Assembly: GCA_965247705.1 (NCBI GenBank)
Contig: CBDFHV010000064.1
Location: 1-64,000, forward strand
Origin: CBDFHV01 sp965247705
Lineage (GTDB): Bacteria > Pseudomonadota > Alphaproteobacteria > Rhodospirillales > CAMCUA01
Direction: 5' to 3'
DNA length: 64,000 bases
In this document: positions 34,894-44,829 of the stretch, one piece after another
Layout: every line of letters starts with the position of its first letter
How positions within the stretch are numbered: the stretch's first letter is position 1
Notes under the pieces: model-generated
The model's input: only the letters and a program-made list of their open reading frames with translations
Databases searched by the model: none
What the model was told of the DNA's origin: nothing
Translations under genes and position numbers: made by a program

Positions 34894-35775
34894 ATGCAGT
34901 TTTCGCTCCGTACCAATTGGCACGCCTTCCTCCTGCTGATGGCGCCGGCCATCGCGATCATGGCGGTGCTTGTGCTCTTCCCCCTGGTCAACGGGGTGCG
35001 GGTCAGCTTCACCGACGCCTCCCCCCTGAACCCCCAGACCCACTGGATCGGGTTCGAGAATTTCGTCTATCTCCTGGAGGATCGCCAATTTCACGAGGTC
35101 GTCTACAACAGCGTCCTCATCATCGGCGTCTCGACCGTCCTATCGCTGATCATCGGTTTCGCCATCGCGCTGCTGCTCAATACGGGGATTCGCAGCGCCG
35201 GCCTGTTTCGGGCGGCGATTTTCCAGATCTGGGTGGTGCCCTGGATCGTCATCGCCATCCTGTGGGGCTGGCTCTACAACGTCGACCACGGACTGATTAA
35301 TCACCTGCTGATGAGCGCCGGCCTCCTCGACGCACGCCTCAACTGGCTGTTCAACGAGTTTCCGGCCCAGGTCGCCATCATCTCCGGATACACCTGGCGT
35401 TCGATTCCATTCATGATGGTGGTCTCCCTGGCGGCGCTGCAAAGTATCCCGAAAGAAATCCTGGAATCGGCCGCCATCGACGGCGCCGGCTACTTCCGCC
35501 AGGTCTTCCACGTCATCCTGCCGCTGCTGAGGAACATTCTGCTGATCCTCATGCTGGTGCAGTCGGTGCGGTTCTTCCAGGAGATGACCCTGCCGTGGGT
35601 GCTGACCCACGGCGGCCCCATCAACGCCACCATGACCATCAGCATGTACACTTACAAGCTGGCCTTCGACAGTTGGGACTTCGGCCTTGCCTCGGCGGTC
35701 GGGACCCTGTGGCTGGCCGTGCTGATGGTCTTCGCCGTGTTCTATATGCGCGGCCTGGTCCGCGACATTCGATGA
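34894..35775 (+). CDS. ABC transporter permease (carbohydrate type), 1
   Basis: 293 residues, six membrane helices. MalF/UgpA-type: HAFLLLMAPAIAIMAVLVLF, then the EAA loop QSIPKEILESAAIDGAGYFR and the GPINATMTISMYTYKLAFDS end. Forms a channel with the next gene and a binding protein (36788). Its stop overlaps the next ATG by four bases. Confidence 0.92.
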   Translation: MQFSLRTNWHAFLLLMAPAIAIMAVLVLFPLVNGVRVSFTDASPLNPQTHWIGFENFVYLLEDRQFHEVVYNSVLIIGVSTVLSLIIGFAIALLLNTGIRSAGLFRAAIFQIWVVPWIVIAILWGWLYNVDHGLINHLLMSAGLLDARLNWLFNEFPAQVAIISGYTWRSIPFMMVVSLAALQSIPKEILESAAIDGAGYFRQVFHVILPLLRNILLILMLVQSVRFFQEMTLPWVLTHGGPINATMTISMYTYKLAFDSWDFGLASAVGTLWLAVLMVFAVFYMRGLVRDIR

Positions 35776-36662
35776 TCGCCCGCTTGCGCCTTTGGGCTTG
35801 CTCGCCGGCGGCCTTCAAGGCGCGACCGGATCGCCTCGGCCGAGCGGCGGGCAACCTATCCATGTACGTCGTCGTGATCGCCGCCTTCGCGGTCCTGATG
35901 ATACCCATCGCGTGGATGATCTCGACGTCGTTCAAGCCGGTGGCGGACGTCTTCGAGATACCGCCGCGGTGGATTCCGACCCGAATCACGCTGGAGAACT
36001 TCCACTCCCAATTCAACGACATATTGCGCCGGATCTTTCTCAACAGCCTGATCGTCGGCGCCGCCTCGGCCGCCCTGGCGACCTTCACCGGCGCGCTCGC
36101 GGCCTACGCGCTGGCCCGATTCCGGTTCTGGGGAAACTCCGCCATTCTGTTGTTCTTCCTGGCTTCCATGGCGTTTCCCATTCCGTTGATCATGATCTCC
36201 ATGTACATCCTGTTCGTGAAGGTGGGGCTGCTCGACACCTATGCCGCGCTGGTGCTCGGGCATACGGTCATCACGCTTCCGGTGGCGGTATGGCTGCTCA
36301 AGAACTTTTTCGAGACTTTGCCCATAGAGGTCGAAGAGGCGGCGTTCGTGGAGGGCGCGGGGCCCTTCTACACGCTGTTCTTCATCGTCCTTCCCATGTC
36401 CAAGCCGGCGATCGCGGCGGCGGCAATCTTCGTCTTCGTCACCTCCTGGAACGAGTTCATGTTCGGCCTCGCCTTCATCACGTCGAACGAGATGCGGCCG
36501 CTTCCCGTCGGCATCAGCATGTACTTCCTGGTTCAGTTCGACAGCGCGTGGTCCGAACTGATGGCGGTGGCGCTCATGGTGACGGTACCCATCCTGGTGC
36601 TGTTCCTGGTTTTCCAGAAGACTTTCATGCACGGGGTGACGGCGGGTGCGGTCAAGGGGTAA
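35772..36662 (+). CDS. ABC transporter permease (carbohydrate type), 2
   Basis: 296 residues, MalG/UgpE-type: MIPIAWMISTSFKPVADVFE, FAFYALARFRFW-like helix (AYALARFRFWGNSAILLFFL), the EAA loop ETLPIEVEEAAFVEGAGPFY and SWNEFMFGLAFITSNEMRPL. Starts within ATGA overlap of the first permease. Partner ATPase not found within the window. Confidence 0.92.
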   Translation: MIARLRLWACSPAAFKARPDRLGRAAGNLSMYVVVIAAFAVLMIPIAWMISTSFKPVADVFEIPPRWIPTRITLENFHSQFNDILRRIFLNSLIVGAASAALATFTGALAAYALARFRFWGNSAILLFFLASMAFPIPLIMISMYILFVKVGLLDTYAALVLGHTVITLPVAVWLLKNFFETLPIEVEEAAFVEGAGPFYTLFFIVLPMSKPAIAAAAIFVFVTSWNEFMFGLAFITSNEMRPLPVGISMYFLVQFDSAWSELMAVALMVTVPILVLFLVFQKTFMHGVTAGAVKG

Positions 36663-36787
36663 CGTTGCGCCGTCGGCCCGGGGCTGGAGTCGCGATGGGG
36701 TGAACGGAGTTCGTGAAGAAACCCGAAGGCAACGAAATCGGATCGGGCAAGGCGTCCGAACGAAAGCAACACCACAGGAGGAATGTC

Positions 36788-38074
36788 ATGTCACGCACCA
36801 TGAAGACAATCGCCGGGCTTGTCGGCGCCATCTTCTTGCTCGGCGCAATGGCGTCGAGCGCCGGAGCGCAGGATCGCAAGCTCACCTATTCCGGCTGGCT
36901 CGGAGGCTTCGCCGCCTTCAAGAAGACCATTCAGACCATGGAAACCGAGTTCGAGCGGCAAAACCCCGGCGTCGATCTGGTTCGGTCGGAGGTGCCCTAC
37001 AACAATGCGCTGAACCAGGCACGGGTCTCCATCCTCGGCGGCAATGCGCCGGATGTGATGCTGCTGAGCCCCGGATGGATCGCCGATCTCCAGGCGATCG
37101 GTGGCTTGGAACCCCTCGACGGCTACCTGACCGACAAAGAGTGGAGCCGAATTCCCAAGTCGCTCCGCGACGCGGTGACCATCGACGGCAAGATCTATGC
37201 CATGGCCTGGCACCTGGGGCCGATCCTGCTTTACTACAACCGCAACCTGCTGCGCCAGGCCGGCCTCGATCCGGACCATCCACCGCAAACCTGGCCGGCC
37301 CTCAAGGAAGCGGCGCTGAAGATCTGCGCCCTGCCGGCGGACGGGGATGCCAAGATCTACGGGGTGGCCCTGCGCACGGTGCGCAACCCGAACTCGGCCC
37401 AATGGAGCATTCCCATTATCTATGGGCACGGCGGCGGCTTCTACGAGAATGGCAAGGTCAAGATCAACACCCAGGCCAACCGGGACGCCTTCAAGTGGAT
37501 CCAGGACGTGGTCAAGGCGGGCTGCAGCCCAGAAGGCTTCGGCACGGCCGAGACCCGCACCGCTTTTTCCGGTGGCCACGCCGGATTCATCTTCGAGGGC
37601 CCTTGGGGCCGCGGGCTGATCCAGAACATGTCGGGGCAGAAGCTCAAGGTCACCCAGGACGGCGACGTTTGGGTCGCCCACATGCCGAAGGATCCCAGCG
37701 GCAACTGGCGGACCGTGGGCAACGGCAACCAGATCGCCATCTACAGCAAGGCCAAGGACAAGGAGCTGGCGGCCAAGTTCGTCAAGTTCGTCACCCACGA
37801 TCCCAAGTTCACGGACATGTTCTTCAATGGCACCGTGCTTATCCCGACGCCCAACATCGATCTGTTGACCAGCGGGGCCATGGGCGCCGACGCCCACACC
37901 CAGACCTTCGTGCAAGCCCTGGAGCACACCAACGATACGCCCATCAAGCATCCCAAGATGGTCGCCGTGCTCAACGAGCTGGCCCCGGCCATGCAGGCGA
38001 TCATGAAGGGGGCGAACATCGAGCAGACCCTGGCCGACGTCGACCGCAAGGTCGAACGCCTGCTGTCACGGTAA
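36788..38074 (+). CDS. Extracellular solute-binding protein (carbohydrate ABC)
   Basis: 428 residues. Signal peptide MSRTMKTIAGLVGAIFLLGA...SAGAQ. Family 1 binding protein: LTYSGWLGGFAAFKKTIQTM, GNAPDVMLLSPGWIADLQAI, IDGKIYAMAWHLGPILLYYN, SGNWRTVGNGNQIAIYSKAK. Captures a sugar or polyol outside the membrane for the permeases upstream. AGGAGG lies ahead of ATG at 36788. Ligand unknown. Confidence 0.92.
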   Translation: MSRTMKTIAGLVGAIFLLGAMASSAGAQDRKLTYSGWLGGFAAFKKTIQTMETEFERQNPGVDLVRSEVPYNNALNQARVSILGGNAPDVMLLSPGWIADLQAIGGLEPLDGYLTDKEWSRIPKSLRDAVTIDGKIYAMAWHLGPILLYYNRNLLRQAGLDPDHPPQTWPALKEAALKICALPADGDAKIYGVALRTVRNPNSAQWSIPIIYGHGGGFYENGKVKINTQANRDAFKWIQDVVKAGCSPEGFGTAETRTAFSGGHAGFIFEGPWGRGLIQNMSGQKLKVTQDGDVWVAHMPKDPSGNWRTVGNGNQIAIYSKAKDKELAAKFVKFVTHDPKFTDMFFNGTVLIPTPNIDLLTSGAMGADAHTQTFVQALEHTNDTPIKHPKMVAVLNELAPAMQAIMKGANIEQTLADVDRKVERLLSR

Positions 38075-38128
38075 AGACGGCGCGCGGCGCGGGCCCGCTC
38101 GGGGCCCGCGCGCTCGCCAGGCCATTCG

Positions 38129-38878
38129 ATGCTCCACTACCGGCGTTTCGGTCGCGGCCCTGCGGTCGTGCTGGTGCACGGCTGGCTCGGCGGCTCCGTC
38201 GTGTGGACGCCCCTGATCACCGCACTGGCCCCGTTCTTCGAGGTCATCGCGCCGGACCTTCCCGGTTTCGCCGATAGCCGCGACCAACCGGTGCCCGACA
38301 CAGTGGAGGGCTTCTCGGCGGCGATCATGGCACTGATCGACTCCCTGGGTGTCGAACGCTTTCGCTTGCTCGGCCATTCGGCGGGCGGGATGACGGTGCA
38401 GCAGATGGTTCTCGACCATCCAGACCGGGTCGAACGGCTGGTCCTCCACGGGACCTCCTGTCGGGGCGATCTGCCGGGCCGGTTCGAAACCATCGAGGAC
38501 AGCATCGCGCGATTGAGGGGCGAAGGCGTCGAGGCCGTCGCGGCGCGGGTGGCGCCGGTATGGTTCGCGGCCGGACACGACCATCCCTACCACGATCTGT
38601 GCCTGGAGACCGCCAGGCGCACCACTCTCGACGGCGCGGTCAACTGCCTGGAGGCGCTACGGAAGTGGCGGGTTTGCGAGCGCCTCGGCGAAATCGCGAC
38701 GCCGACACTGGTCATCTGCGGCGAACAGGATCGGGGCACCGTCGTCGAGGAATCGTTTATCCTTTGGCGGGGAATCGCCGATGCCCAACTCTCGGTGATT
38801 CCCGGCTGCGCCCACAACGTACACCTGGAGGCGCCGCACCTCTTCAACCGGATCGTCGTCGATTTCCTGCGCGGCTGA
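38129..38878 (+). CDS. Alpha/beta hydrolase
   Basis: 249 residues. Oxyanion-hole HGWLGGSVVW, nucleophile elbow LLGHSAGGMTVQQMVL (Ser in GHSAG), acid ICGEQDRGTVVE, His in GCAHNVHLEAP. Catalytic triad is complete. Substrate unknown; 54 bases after the binding protein gene and co-oriented, so it may act on the imported compound. The start of 38129 fits a hydrolase N-terminus (MLHYRRFGRGPAVVLVHGWL). Confidence 0.9.
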   Translation: MLHYRRFGRGPAVVLVHGWLGGSVVWTPLITALAPFFEVIAPDLPGFADSRDQPVPDTVEGFSAAIMALIDSLGVERFRLLGHSAGGMTVQQMVLDHPDRVERLVLHGTSCRGDLPGRFETIEDSIARLRGEGVEAVAARVAPVWFAAGHDHPYHDLCLETARRTTLDGAVNCLEALRKWRVCERLGEIATPTLVICGEQDRGTVVEESFILWRGIADAQLSVIPGCAHNVHLEAPHLFNRIVVDFLRG

Positions 38879-39227
38879 CAACCAGATCAGGACGAGTGCA
38901 CTTCCTTGGTCGGCAGATCCACCCAGAACGTGCTGCCACTGCCAACTTCGCTTTCGAAGCCGATCTGACCGCCCATCATTTCGGTCAGCCGCTTGGACAG
39001 GGACAGGCCGATGCCCGTGCCCTCGATGGTGCCGGCCTCCCGTCCCAGGCGATTGAACGACCCGAACAGTTCGCCGTGCCGTTCCGGGGCGATCCCTTCG
39101 CCCGTATCTTGGACGGAAATTCGAACGAAGCCATTGGTGGATTGCCGGCAACCGATGGTGACCGCGCCGCCCTCGCGATTGTACTTGATGGCGTTCGAAA
39201 TGAGATTGACCACAATCTGGCGGGTCC

Positions 39228-40069
39228 TAGGGTCATAACTCATTAACCATTATCTGATTCAATGTCTTGGAACCGAACGCAGGAGGTTTTGAGGCATGCG
39301 CGGATCATTTTGGCTCTCAGATCAGCAATGGGCGGCGATCGAGCCGCATCTTCCTTACTACGCGGCGGGTAAGCGGCGCGAGGATGATCGGCGGATCATC
39401 AGTGGCATCCTTCACGTTCTCCAGTCGGGCTGCCGCTGGCAGGACTGCCCACCGGCGTACGGGCCTTCGACGACGGTCTACAATCGCTATAACCGGTGGT
39501 CGCAACGTGGTCACTGGCAGTACCTGTTCCCGGCTTTGACGGAGAGCCTGGCAGGGACACCGCAACAGGTCTCCATCGACACCACACACGTCAAGGCGCA
39601 TCGCTGCGCCGGCGGCGGAAAAGGGGGGCCTCTGCTCAGGCCATCGGCCGCACAAAGGGCGGACGCAACACCAAGGTCCATGCCCTGAGCGACGAACATT
39701 GCCGGCCCCTGGCCTTCTATCTCACGCCCGGCCAGACCGCCGACATCAAGGGCGCCGTCATGCTCGCCGCGCATCTGCCGAGGACGCGATATCTTCTCGC
39801 CGACAAGGCCTATGACGCCGACCACTGGCGCGCCTGCCTGCTACGCCAGAAAATCCAGCCGGTCATCCCCAACAAGGTGAACCGCAAACAACCTCATCCC
39901 TTCGACACAGAGCGATACAAAGACCGAAACACCATCGAGCGCATGTTCGGACGCCTCAAGGACTTCCGACGCATCGCCACGCGATACGACAAGAACGCCA
40001 TCAACTTCATGGCAGGCCTATGCCTCGCCGCTCTCGTCTGCTACTGGATTTGAATGAGTCCGGACCCTA
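39228..40069. mobile_element. IS5/IS427-type insertion sequence, 838 bp with TA duplication
   Basis: Ends GGGTCATAACTCATTAACC (39230) and TGAGTCCGGACCC (to 40067), which are imperfect inverted repeats when the right end is reversed (GGGTCCGGACTCATTC). TA is duplicated at 39228-39229 and 40068-40069. Carries the frameshifting transposase below. Inserted in the histidine kinase gene. Confidence 0.9.
39296..40053 (+). CDS. IS5/IS427-family transposase, two frames joined by frameshifting
   Basis: First frame (to 39688): MRGSFWLSDQQWAAIEPHLP, GCRWQDCPPAYGPSTTVYNR; second frame (to 40053): RTKGGRNTKVHALSDEHCRP, LPRTRYLLADKAYDADHWRA, RKQPHPFDTERYKDRNTIER MFGRL. DDE residues: D near SIDTTHVKAH, D in LADKAYD, E in NTIERMF. 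The switch lies around 39617-39630 in AAAAGGGGGG, the usual programmed slippage site of this group, so the two frames are normal and not a mutation. Confidence 0.88.
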
Positions 40070-41306
40070 AGCACGTCACAGTAAAGGGTCGGGCACGCAC
40101 AGATTCCGCAGACATTGTCGATGGTGATCCTGCCGTCTCGAGCCTGCCGCTCGAACAGCGGCAGAACATCCGTCAGGACGGTGCCCGGATCCACTTGCCG
40201 CAGCGACAATTCGAGGTTTCCCGACTCGATGCTGGCGAGATCCAGGACCTGTTCGATCAGGTTCATCATGTGCTCGCCGCTGTTGAGAATGTAGCGCAGA
40301 TAGTTCTTCTGCTTGTCGGTGAGGGGACTGGCCGCATCGGAATCCAGGATCTGGGCGAAGCCGAGGACGGCGTTCATCGGCGTTCTAAGCTCGTGGCTCA
40401 TGGAGGCGAGGAATTCCGATTTCGCGCGGCTTGACCGTTCGGCATCCGCCAGCGCATGCCGCAGCTTCTCTTCGTTCTCCAGCAGATCGCCCGCCATCTT
40501 TCGGATGGCGTCGCCCAACTCGCCGATTTCATCCTCCCGTTCCAGCGGGATTTCGGTCCCGTAGTGGCCGCGTCCGATTTCCTCCGTCGCCACCTTGAGG
40601 GACTCGACGGCGGCAGTGGTGCCGCGTGTCGCCAATACGCCGATCCCGATGCCGACAGCGCCGAGAACCAGTGCCACCACGGCACTGACCAGCAGATGGT
40701 TTTTGGCGCCTTGCCGGGCGATGGCGGCCAGCAACGCCCGCATTGTCTCCTTGTCACCCTCCACTTCTCTCAATGAGACCCCGATCCGCACCGAGCCGAG
40801 CACTTCCGACCCGATCATGACCGGCACGGACGCGTTCATGACTTCTTCGGTGATCCAGGCTTTCGGTTTCCGCGATCCGACAACCTCGCGCATCGCGGAA
40901 TCATCGAAGGACTTGCCGAAGGATTCGAATGTGTCGGTTCCGTCGTGGACGACCTCTCCCGCCGGATCAAGAACATAGATGTAATCGATCCCTTGCTGCT
41001 CCCGAATAGTTCCGGCGAAGTCGGAAATGACATCCGTATTGTGGAAGTACATGTGATTGGCGAGAAACTCTGCCGTCATTTGCGTCAGGGCCAGGGCCCG
41101 CTTTCGCGCCTGATCGGTGAGCGCCCGGTCGGTTTCCGCCACATTGGACTGCATCACTTCGTCGAATGTTGTACGATACATGACCAACAGAGTGGTCACG
41201 AGGACACTGCTGAGCACCACCACCCCAGCAACGATAGCGATCGAAACGCGCGATTGAAGTCCCAATCGCACCTAGTGCCCCCCGTCGGGTTTTGCGATGG
41301 GTGGCA

Positions 41307-42256
41307 CTAGTCGAGTTCCTTGTCGATGACGGCCATCAGGCGGCGGACCTCGTCGAAGTTGGCCGTCGCATCGGACCCGATCGGGTCGTACTTCTTGACC
41401 TTGTTGTACGCCTTGAGAACCTTCCGCCCCTCCGGATCCTCATGCATGGCGAACAGGACCTCCTTCAACGCCGCCTTGGCGTCTGGCCGCAGGTCGCCCC
41501 GCGCCAACATGACGGAACGCATGATGGGACGGCCTTCGTGAAACACATTCAGAATGCGGGCGTAGTCATCCCAATCAAGATTGCTGAAGGCCCCGGCGTT
41601 GGTAATACCTCGCGCTACCCAGGAGACGATATTGACCTCTCCTTGCGTGAAAGCATAGCCGGCTTTGCCTGCCGGCACCGAATCGCGCACGTTCGTCAGT
41701 TCGACGGTATCAAGCCCGGCCAGTCGAAGCATTGCCAGGGGGATTAGGAAGGCGCTGGTGGAACCGGGATCCTCGAAGGCGATTTTCCTACCCCGCAGAC
41801 CGGCGAGGGTTGTGACGCCGTCCGACTTGCGCGAAAGGAAACTGTTCGATAGGAAGCCACCCCCTTTTTCCACTCACGCGCCAATGGCTCGGCTCCCACC
41901 CCGTCAACCCACTTGACGGCTGAAAACGGCGTTTCGGAGACGATGTCCACCTGTCCATCTCGCAACATGTGGGCCATTTGATCTGCGTTTTTCGCCATCA
42001 CCACCCTGCCGGCGACGAGTCCCGGGTTCGCCAGCCTTTCGGCCAGATAATGGGCCATCTTCTGCAATTTGACAAAATGCTTCTTGGGAGACTCGGTGAC
42101 GCGACCGACGATGATCGTTTTCTCCCGCGGCGCCGAAACGCCTTTGGGGTCATTCGCGTGGGCGAACCACGGGATGGCAATCGCCAGGCCTGCGAGAATC
42201 GGCACCCAAGCGGACCTCGCTCGGCACGACCCAAAGCCGCTGTGGTTGTCGCTCAT
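41307..42256 (-). pseudogene. PhnD-like phosphate/phosphonate-type binding protein, frameshifted
   Basis: About 316 residues. Signal peptide MSDNHSGFG...WFAHA, then ETPFSAVKWVDGVGAEPLAR, and after the shift GLRGRKIAFEDPGSTSAFLI, PLAMLRLAGLDTVELTNVRD, FHEGRPIMRSVMLARGDLRP. The break is at YRTVSF/FLSRKSDGV near 41840, where one T seems to be missing in a TTTTCC run. AGGAG precedes ATG at 42256. It is the likely sensor partner for the histidine kinase 36 bases downstream. Both are disrupted. Might be a sequencing error. Confidence 0.82.
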
Positions 42257-42492
42257 TTGTTTCCGCTCCTGATACCGGGCGCGCATTCGCCAACGCGTAA
42301 GGGAGCACGGGGGAGAATCTGCGCGCGACGGTGGGGGGCGCCTCCTCTCACGTTGACGCACAAAAAACGATGGTACGCGAGCCGGAATGAAAGGCCAATT
42401 ATCCTCCTGGGGTATGGGCTTATTCGGCGACGGACAATCATTGCTCGGACATCGCGCAAGCCCTGCACGCAGGGTCTGTTGGACCAGGAATT

Positions 42493-43050
42493 TCAGGATT
42501 CTTCTCCCAGTTCCAATAGCAGCAAGTCGGCCGAAGCGGCCTCGATCACCCGGCGAGAAATGTCGCAAGCGAATCCGGCGCGGGCCAGGGCGGCGAGGTC
42601 GCGCTGGCGGTTCGCCGGCCGCGCCGCCGGGGGCCTGTAAGGGCCGAGGCGGCGTCGCCGGGCGAGGGCGGTGGCGGCGGCCACGTCGGGCTCCCGTTCG
42701 TCGACATCGACGACGGTAAGGGCCTGGTCGATGGCCGCCCGGTCCACGCCCTTGGCCATGAGGCGGGCGCGGATTGCCCGGGCAGCGGTGCCGCGGGCCC
42801 GCAGGGCACGGACACGGCCTTCGGCGTAGGTGCGATCGTCGACCAGACCCGCGGCGGCGAAGCGTGTCACCAAGGCTTCCACGGCGGCGGCGCCGTCGAC
42901 CCGGTCGGTGCCGTGGACGCGGGCCGAGCGCTCGACGATGGCCATCAGCACCCGGCGCAGGTTCTCCACCGATGAGGCGTAGCGCCCCAGGTACGCGAGC
43001 GCACGGTTCTTCAGCCGCGCGGGGGTGGCCCGGGCGGGTTTGCGCGCCAC
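42493..43050 (-). CDS. recX: RecX-like regulatory protein
   Basis: 185 residues from GTG (VARKPARATPARLKNRALAY), then LGRYASSVENLRRVL, FAAAGLVDDRTYAEGRVRAL, RARGTAARAIRARLMAKGVD, IDQALTVVDVDE. Three-helix RecX repeats with the usual basic surface. Modulates RecA filaments. No recA is adjacent. Alternative start at the ATG of MAIVERSAR (residue 36) would drop the first repeat. Confidence 0.8.
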   Translation of the reverse strand: MARKPARATPARLKNRALAYLGRYASSVENLRRVLMAIVERSARVHGTDRVDGAAAVEALVTRFAAAGLVDDRTYAEGRVRALRARGTAARAIRARLMAKGVDRAAIDQALTVVDVDEREPDVAAATALARRRRLGPYRPPAARPANRQRDLAALARAGFACDISRRVIEAASADLLLLELGEES

Positions 43051-43063
43051 CGGAACGCGCGCC

Positions 43064-43455
43064 TCAGGCCTCTTGCTTGCGCGCCATCTCCAGGTCCCAG
43101 AAGGTCGCTTCGATCTTGTGGTCGTCGGGGTCGCGGACGAAGCAGCCGTAGTAGGGCTCGCCGTAGTGGGGGCGAGGGCCGGGCGCGCCGCCCCGTGGAA
43201 GGCGTCCACCGCTTCCCGAGATGGAGCAATGAAGCCGAAATGGGTGCCATTGCCGACCCCGGCGGGGGCGCCGTCGATGGGAGTCTGGACCCAGAATTCC
43301 GGATAGGCCTTGCCGTAGGCCACGGCGCCGGGATGTTCCATTACCCGTTGGCAGCCAAGGGTGGCCAGGACCTTGTCGTAAAAGGCGACCGAACGCTCGA
43401 ATTCGTTGGTGCCGATGGAGACGTGGGACAGGATGCTGGGGTTTTCGTCGCTCAT
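43064..43455 (-). pseudogene. VOC-family (glyoxalase-like) protein with internal deletion/frameshift
   Basis: N-terminal half: MSDENPSILSHVSIGTNEFE, RSVAFYDKVLATLGCQRVM, VGNGTHFGFIAPSREAVDAF HGAA. C-terminal half in another frame: GPRPHYGEPYYGCFVRDPDD, HKIEATFWDLEMARKQEA. Between them a stretch of about eight residues expected in this group is missing, and the frame changes near 43185. GAGG precedes ATG at 43455. Both halves are well conserved, so damage looks recent or artefactual. Confidence 0.75.
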
Positions 43456-43650
43456 GACCGACCTCATAGTTACGGGATTGGCCATGATGAGCGGGTCGGC
43501 CTCACCGGCGCAAGCGCGTTGACAGGGGTGGCCGCCGTTCGGATACTTCCCGCTTGCGAAGTGGGCGGGGCGGCGCGCCGTGCCGCCCCTTGTGTATTCC
43601 GATGGTCGTCGAAGGGCTTGCGCCGACGACCAGAACCCTGGGAGATTTCC

Positions 43651-44829
43651 GTGATTCCGTCGCTGATGCCCAACTACGCCCGGGCCGACATCGCTTTCGA
43701 GCGGGGCGAGGGCGCCTACCTCCACGCCACCAACGGCGAGACCTACCTGGACTTCGCCGGCGGCATCGCCGTGGTGGCCCTTGGCCACTGCCACCCGCAC
43801 CTGGTGGCGGCGCTGAGCAATCAGGCCGGCGCGCTGTGGCACACGTCCAACCTCTACCGCATTCCCGAAGGCGAGCGCCTGGCCCAGCGGCTGGTCGACA
43901 GCACCTTCGCCGACTCGGTGCTGTTCTGCAATTCGGGCGCCGAGGCGGTGGAGTGCGGCCTGAAGATGATCCGCCGCTATCACGACGAAACGGGCAATCC
44001 GGACCGCTACCGGGTGATCACCTGCACCGACGCTTTCCATGGCCGCACCCTGGCGACCATCGCCGCCGGTGGCCAGCCCAAGCTGCTGGACGGGTTCGGA
44101 CCGGCGGTGGACGGCTTCGATCACGTGCCCTTCGGCAACCTCAACGAGATGCGCGCCGCCATCACCGACAAGACGGCGGCGATCCTGGTCGAGCCCGTTC
44201 AGGGTGAAGGCGGCTTGCGAGCCGCCTCGGACGAATACATGCGGGGCTTGCGCGAGACCTGCGACGAGTTCGGGCTGCTGCTGATGCTCGATGAGATCCA
44301 GTGCGGCGTCGGGCGCACAGGGCGCCTGTTCGCTTATGAGTGGTCCGCTGTTGAGCCCGACATCATGGCCATCGCCAAGGGCCTGGGTGGCGGGTTCCCG
44401 GTCGGCGCCTGCCTGGCCAAGGAGCACGCGGCCAAGGTGCTGACTCCCGGTACCCACGGCACCACTTTCGGCGGCAATCCCCTTGCCATGGCGGTAGCCA
44501 ACGCGGTCCTCGACGTGGTGTTGGCGGACGGCTTCCTGGAAGGCGTGCGGGCCAAGGCGGATGCCTTCCGCGGTCAACTGACCGACCTCGCCAAGCGCTA
44601 CCCCAAGGTGATCCGGGAACTTCGCGGCATGGGCCTGATGGTGGGGCTCCGCTGCGAGGACGGAGTGACCAACGCCGACCTGGCGGCCTGCCTGATGGAG
44701 AATAAGATGCTGTCGGTGCTTGCCGGGGACAATGTGGTCCGCCTGCTGCCGCCCTTGATCATCGAGCAACACCACGTGGACGATGCCATGTCCCGCCTGG
44801 AGGATTGCTGCACGACGTTGTCGTCCTAG
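43651..44829 (+). CDS. argD: Acetylornithine aminotransferase
   Basis: 392 residues from GTG (VIPSLMPNYARADIAFERGE); GGGAG lies upstream. PLP enzyme class III: SVLFCNSGAEAVECGLKMIR, FHGRTLATIAAGGQPKLLDG, LVEPVQGEGGLRAAS, LMLDEIQCGVGRTGRLFAYE, MAIAKGLGGGFPVGACLAKE with the active Lys, HGTTFGGNPLAMAVANAVLD. Makes N-acetylornithine in arginine synthesis. The TAG stop falls inside the first bases of the MITE-like element. Confidence 0.96.
   Translation: MIPSLMPNYARADIAFERGEGAYLHATNGETYLDFAGGIAVVALGHCHPHLVAALSNQAGALWHTSNLYRIPEGERLAQRLVDSTFADSVLFCNSGAEAVECGLKMIRRYHDETGNPDRYRVITCTDAFHGRTLATIAAGGQPKLLDGFGPAVDGFDHVPFGNLNEMRAAITDKTAAILVEPVQGEGGLRAASDEYMRGLRETCDEFGLLLMLDEIQCGVGRTGRLFAYEWSAVEPDIMAIAKGLGGGFPVGACLAKEHAAKVLTPGTHGTTFGGNPLAMAVANAVLDVVLADGFLEGVRAKADAFRGQLTDLAKRYPKVIRELRGMGLMVGLRCEDGVTNADLAACLMENKMLSVLAGDNVVRLLPPLIIEQHHVDDAMSRLEDCCTTLSS

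Larger units (their letters stand above)
38887..41271 (-). pseudogene. Sensor histidine kinase interrupted by an IS element
   Basis: N-terminal part (41271 to 40068): membrane helix (residues about 11-31), periplasmic sensor, second helix (about 193-213), HAMP, then HisKA SEFLASMSHELRTPMNA with His293. C-terminal part (39229 to 38887): HATPase_c, NLISNAIKYN, DTGEGIAPE, GTGIGLSLSK. Removing the IS and one TA copy joins YCDVL to RTRQIVVNLISNAIKYN in frame and gives about 514 residues. Paired with a PhnD-like binding protein upstream, suggesting a binding-protein-coupled sensor. Broken by the insertion as assembled. Confidence 0.93.

Noticed and set aside
39296..40053. Frameshift in the IS427 transposase as a disabling mutation
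   Set aside because: A programmed slip site (AAAAGGGGGG) explains the two frames in this IS group.
43651..44829. Start of argD at an upstream in-frame codon near 43195
   Set aside because: The longer frame runs over the promoter and the VOC gene region; GTG at 43651 has a ribosome site and gives the standard length.
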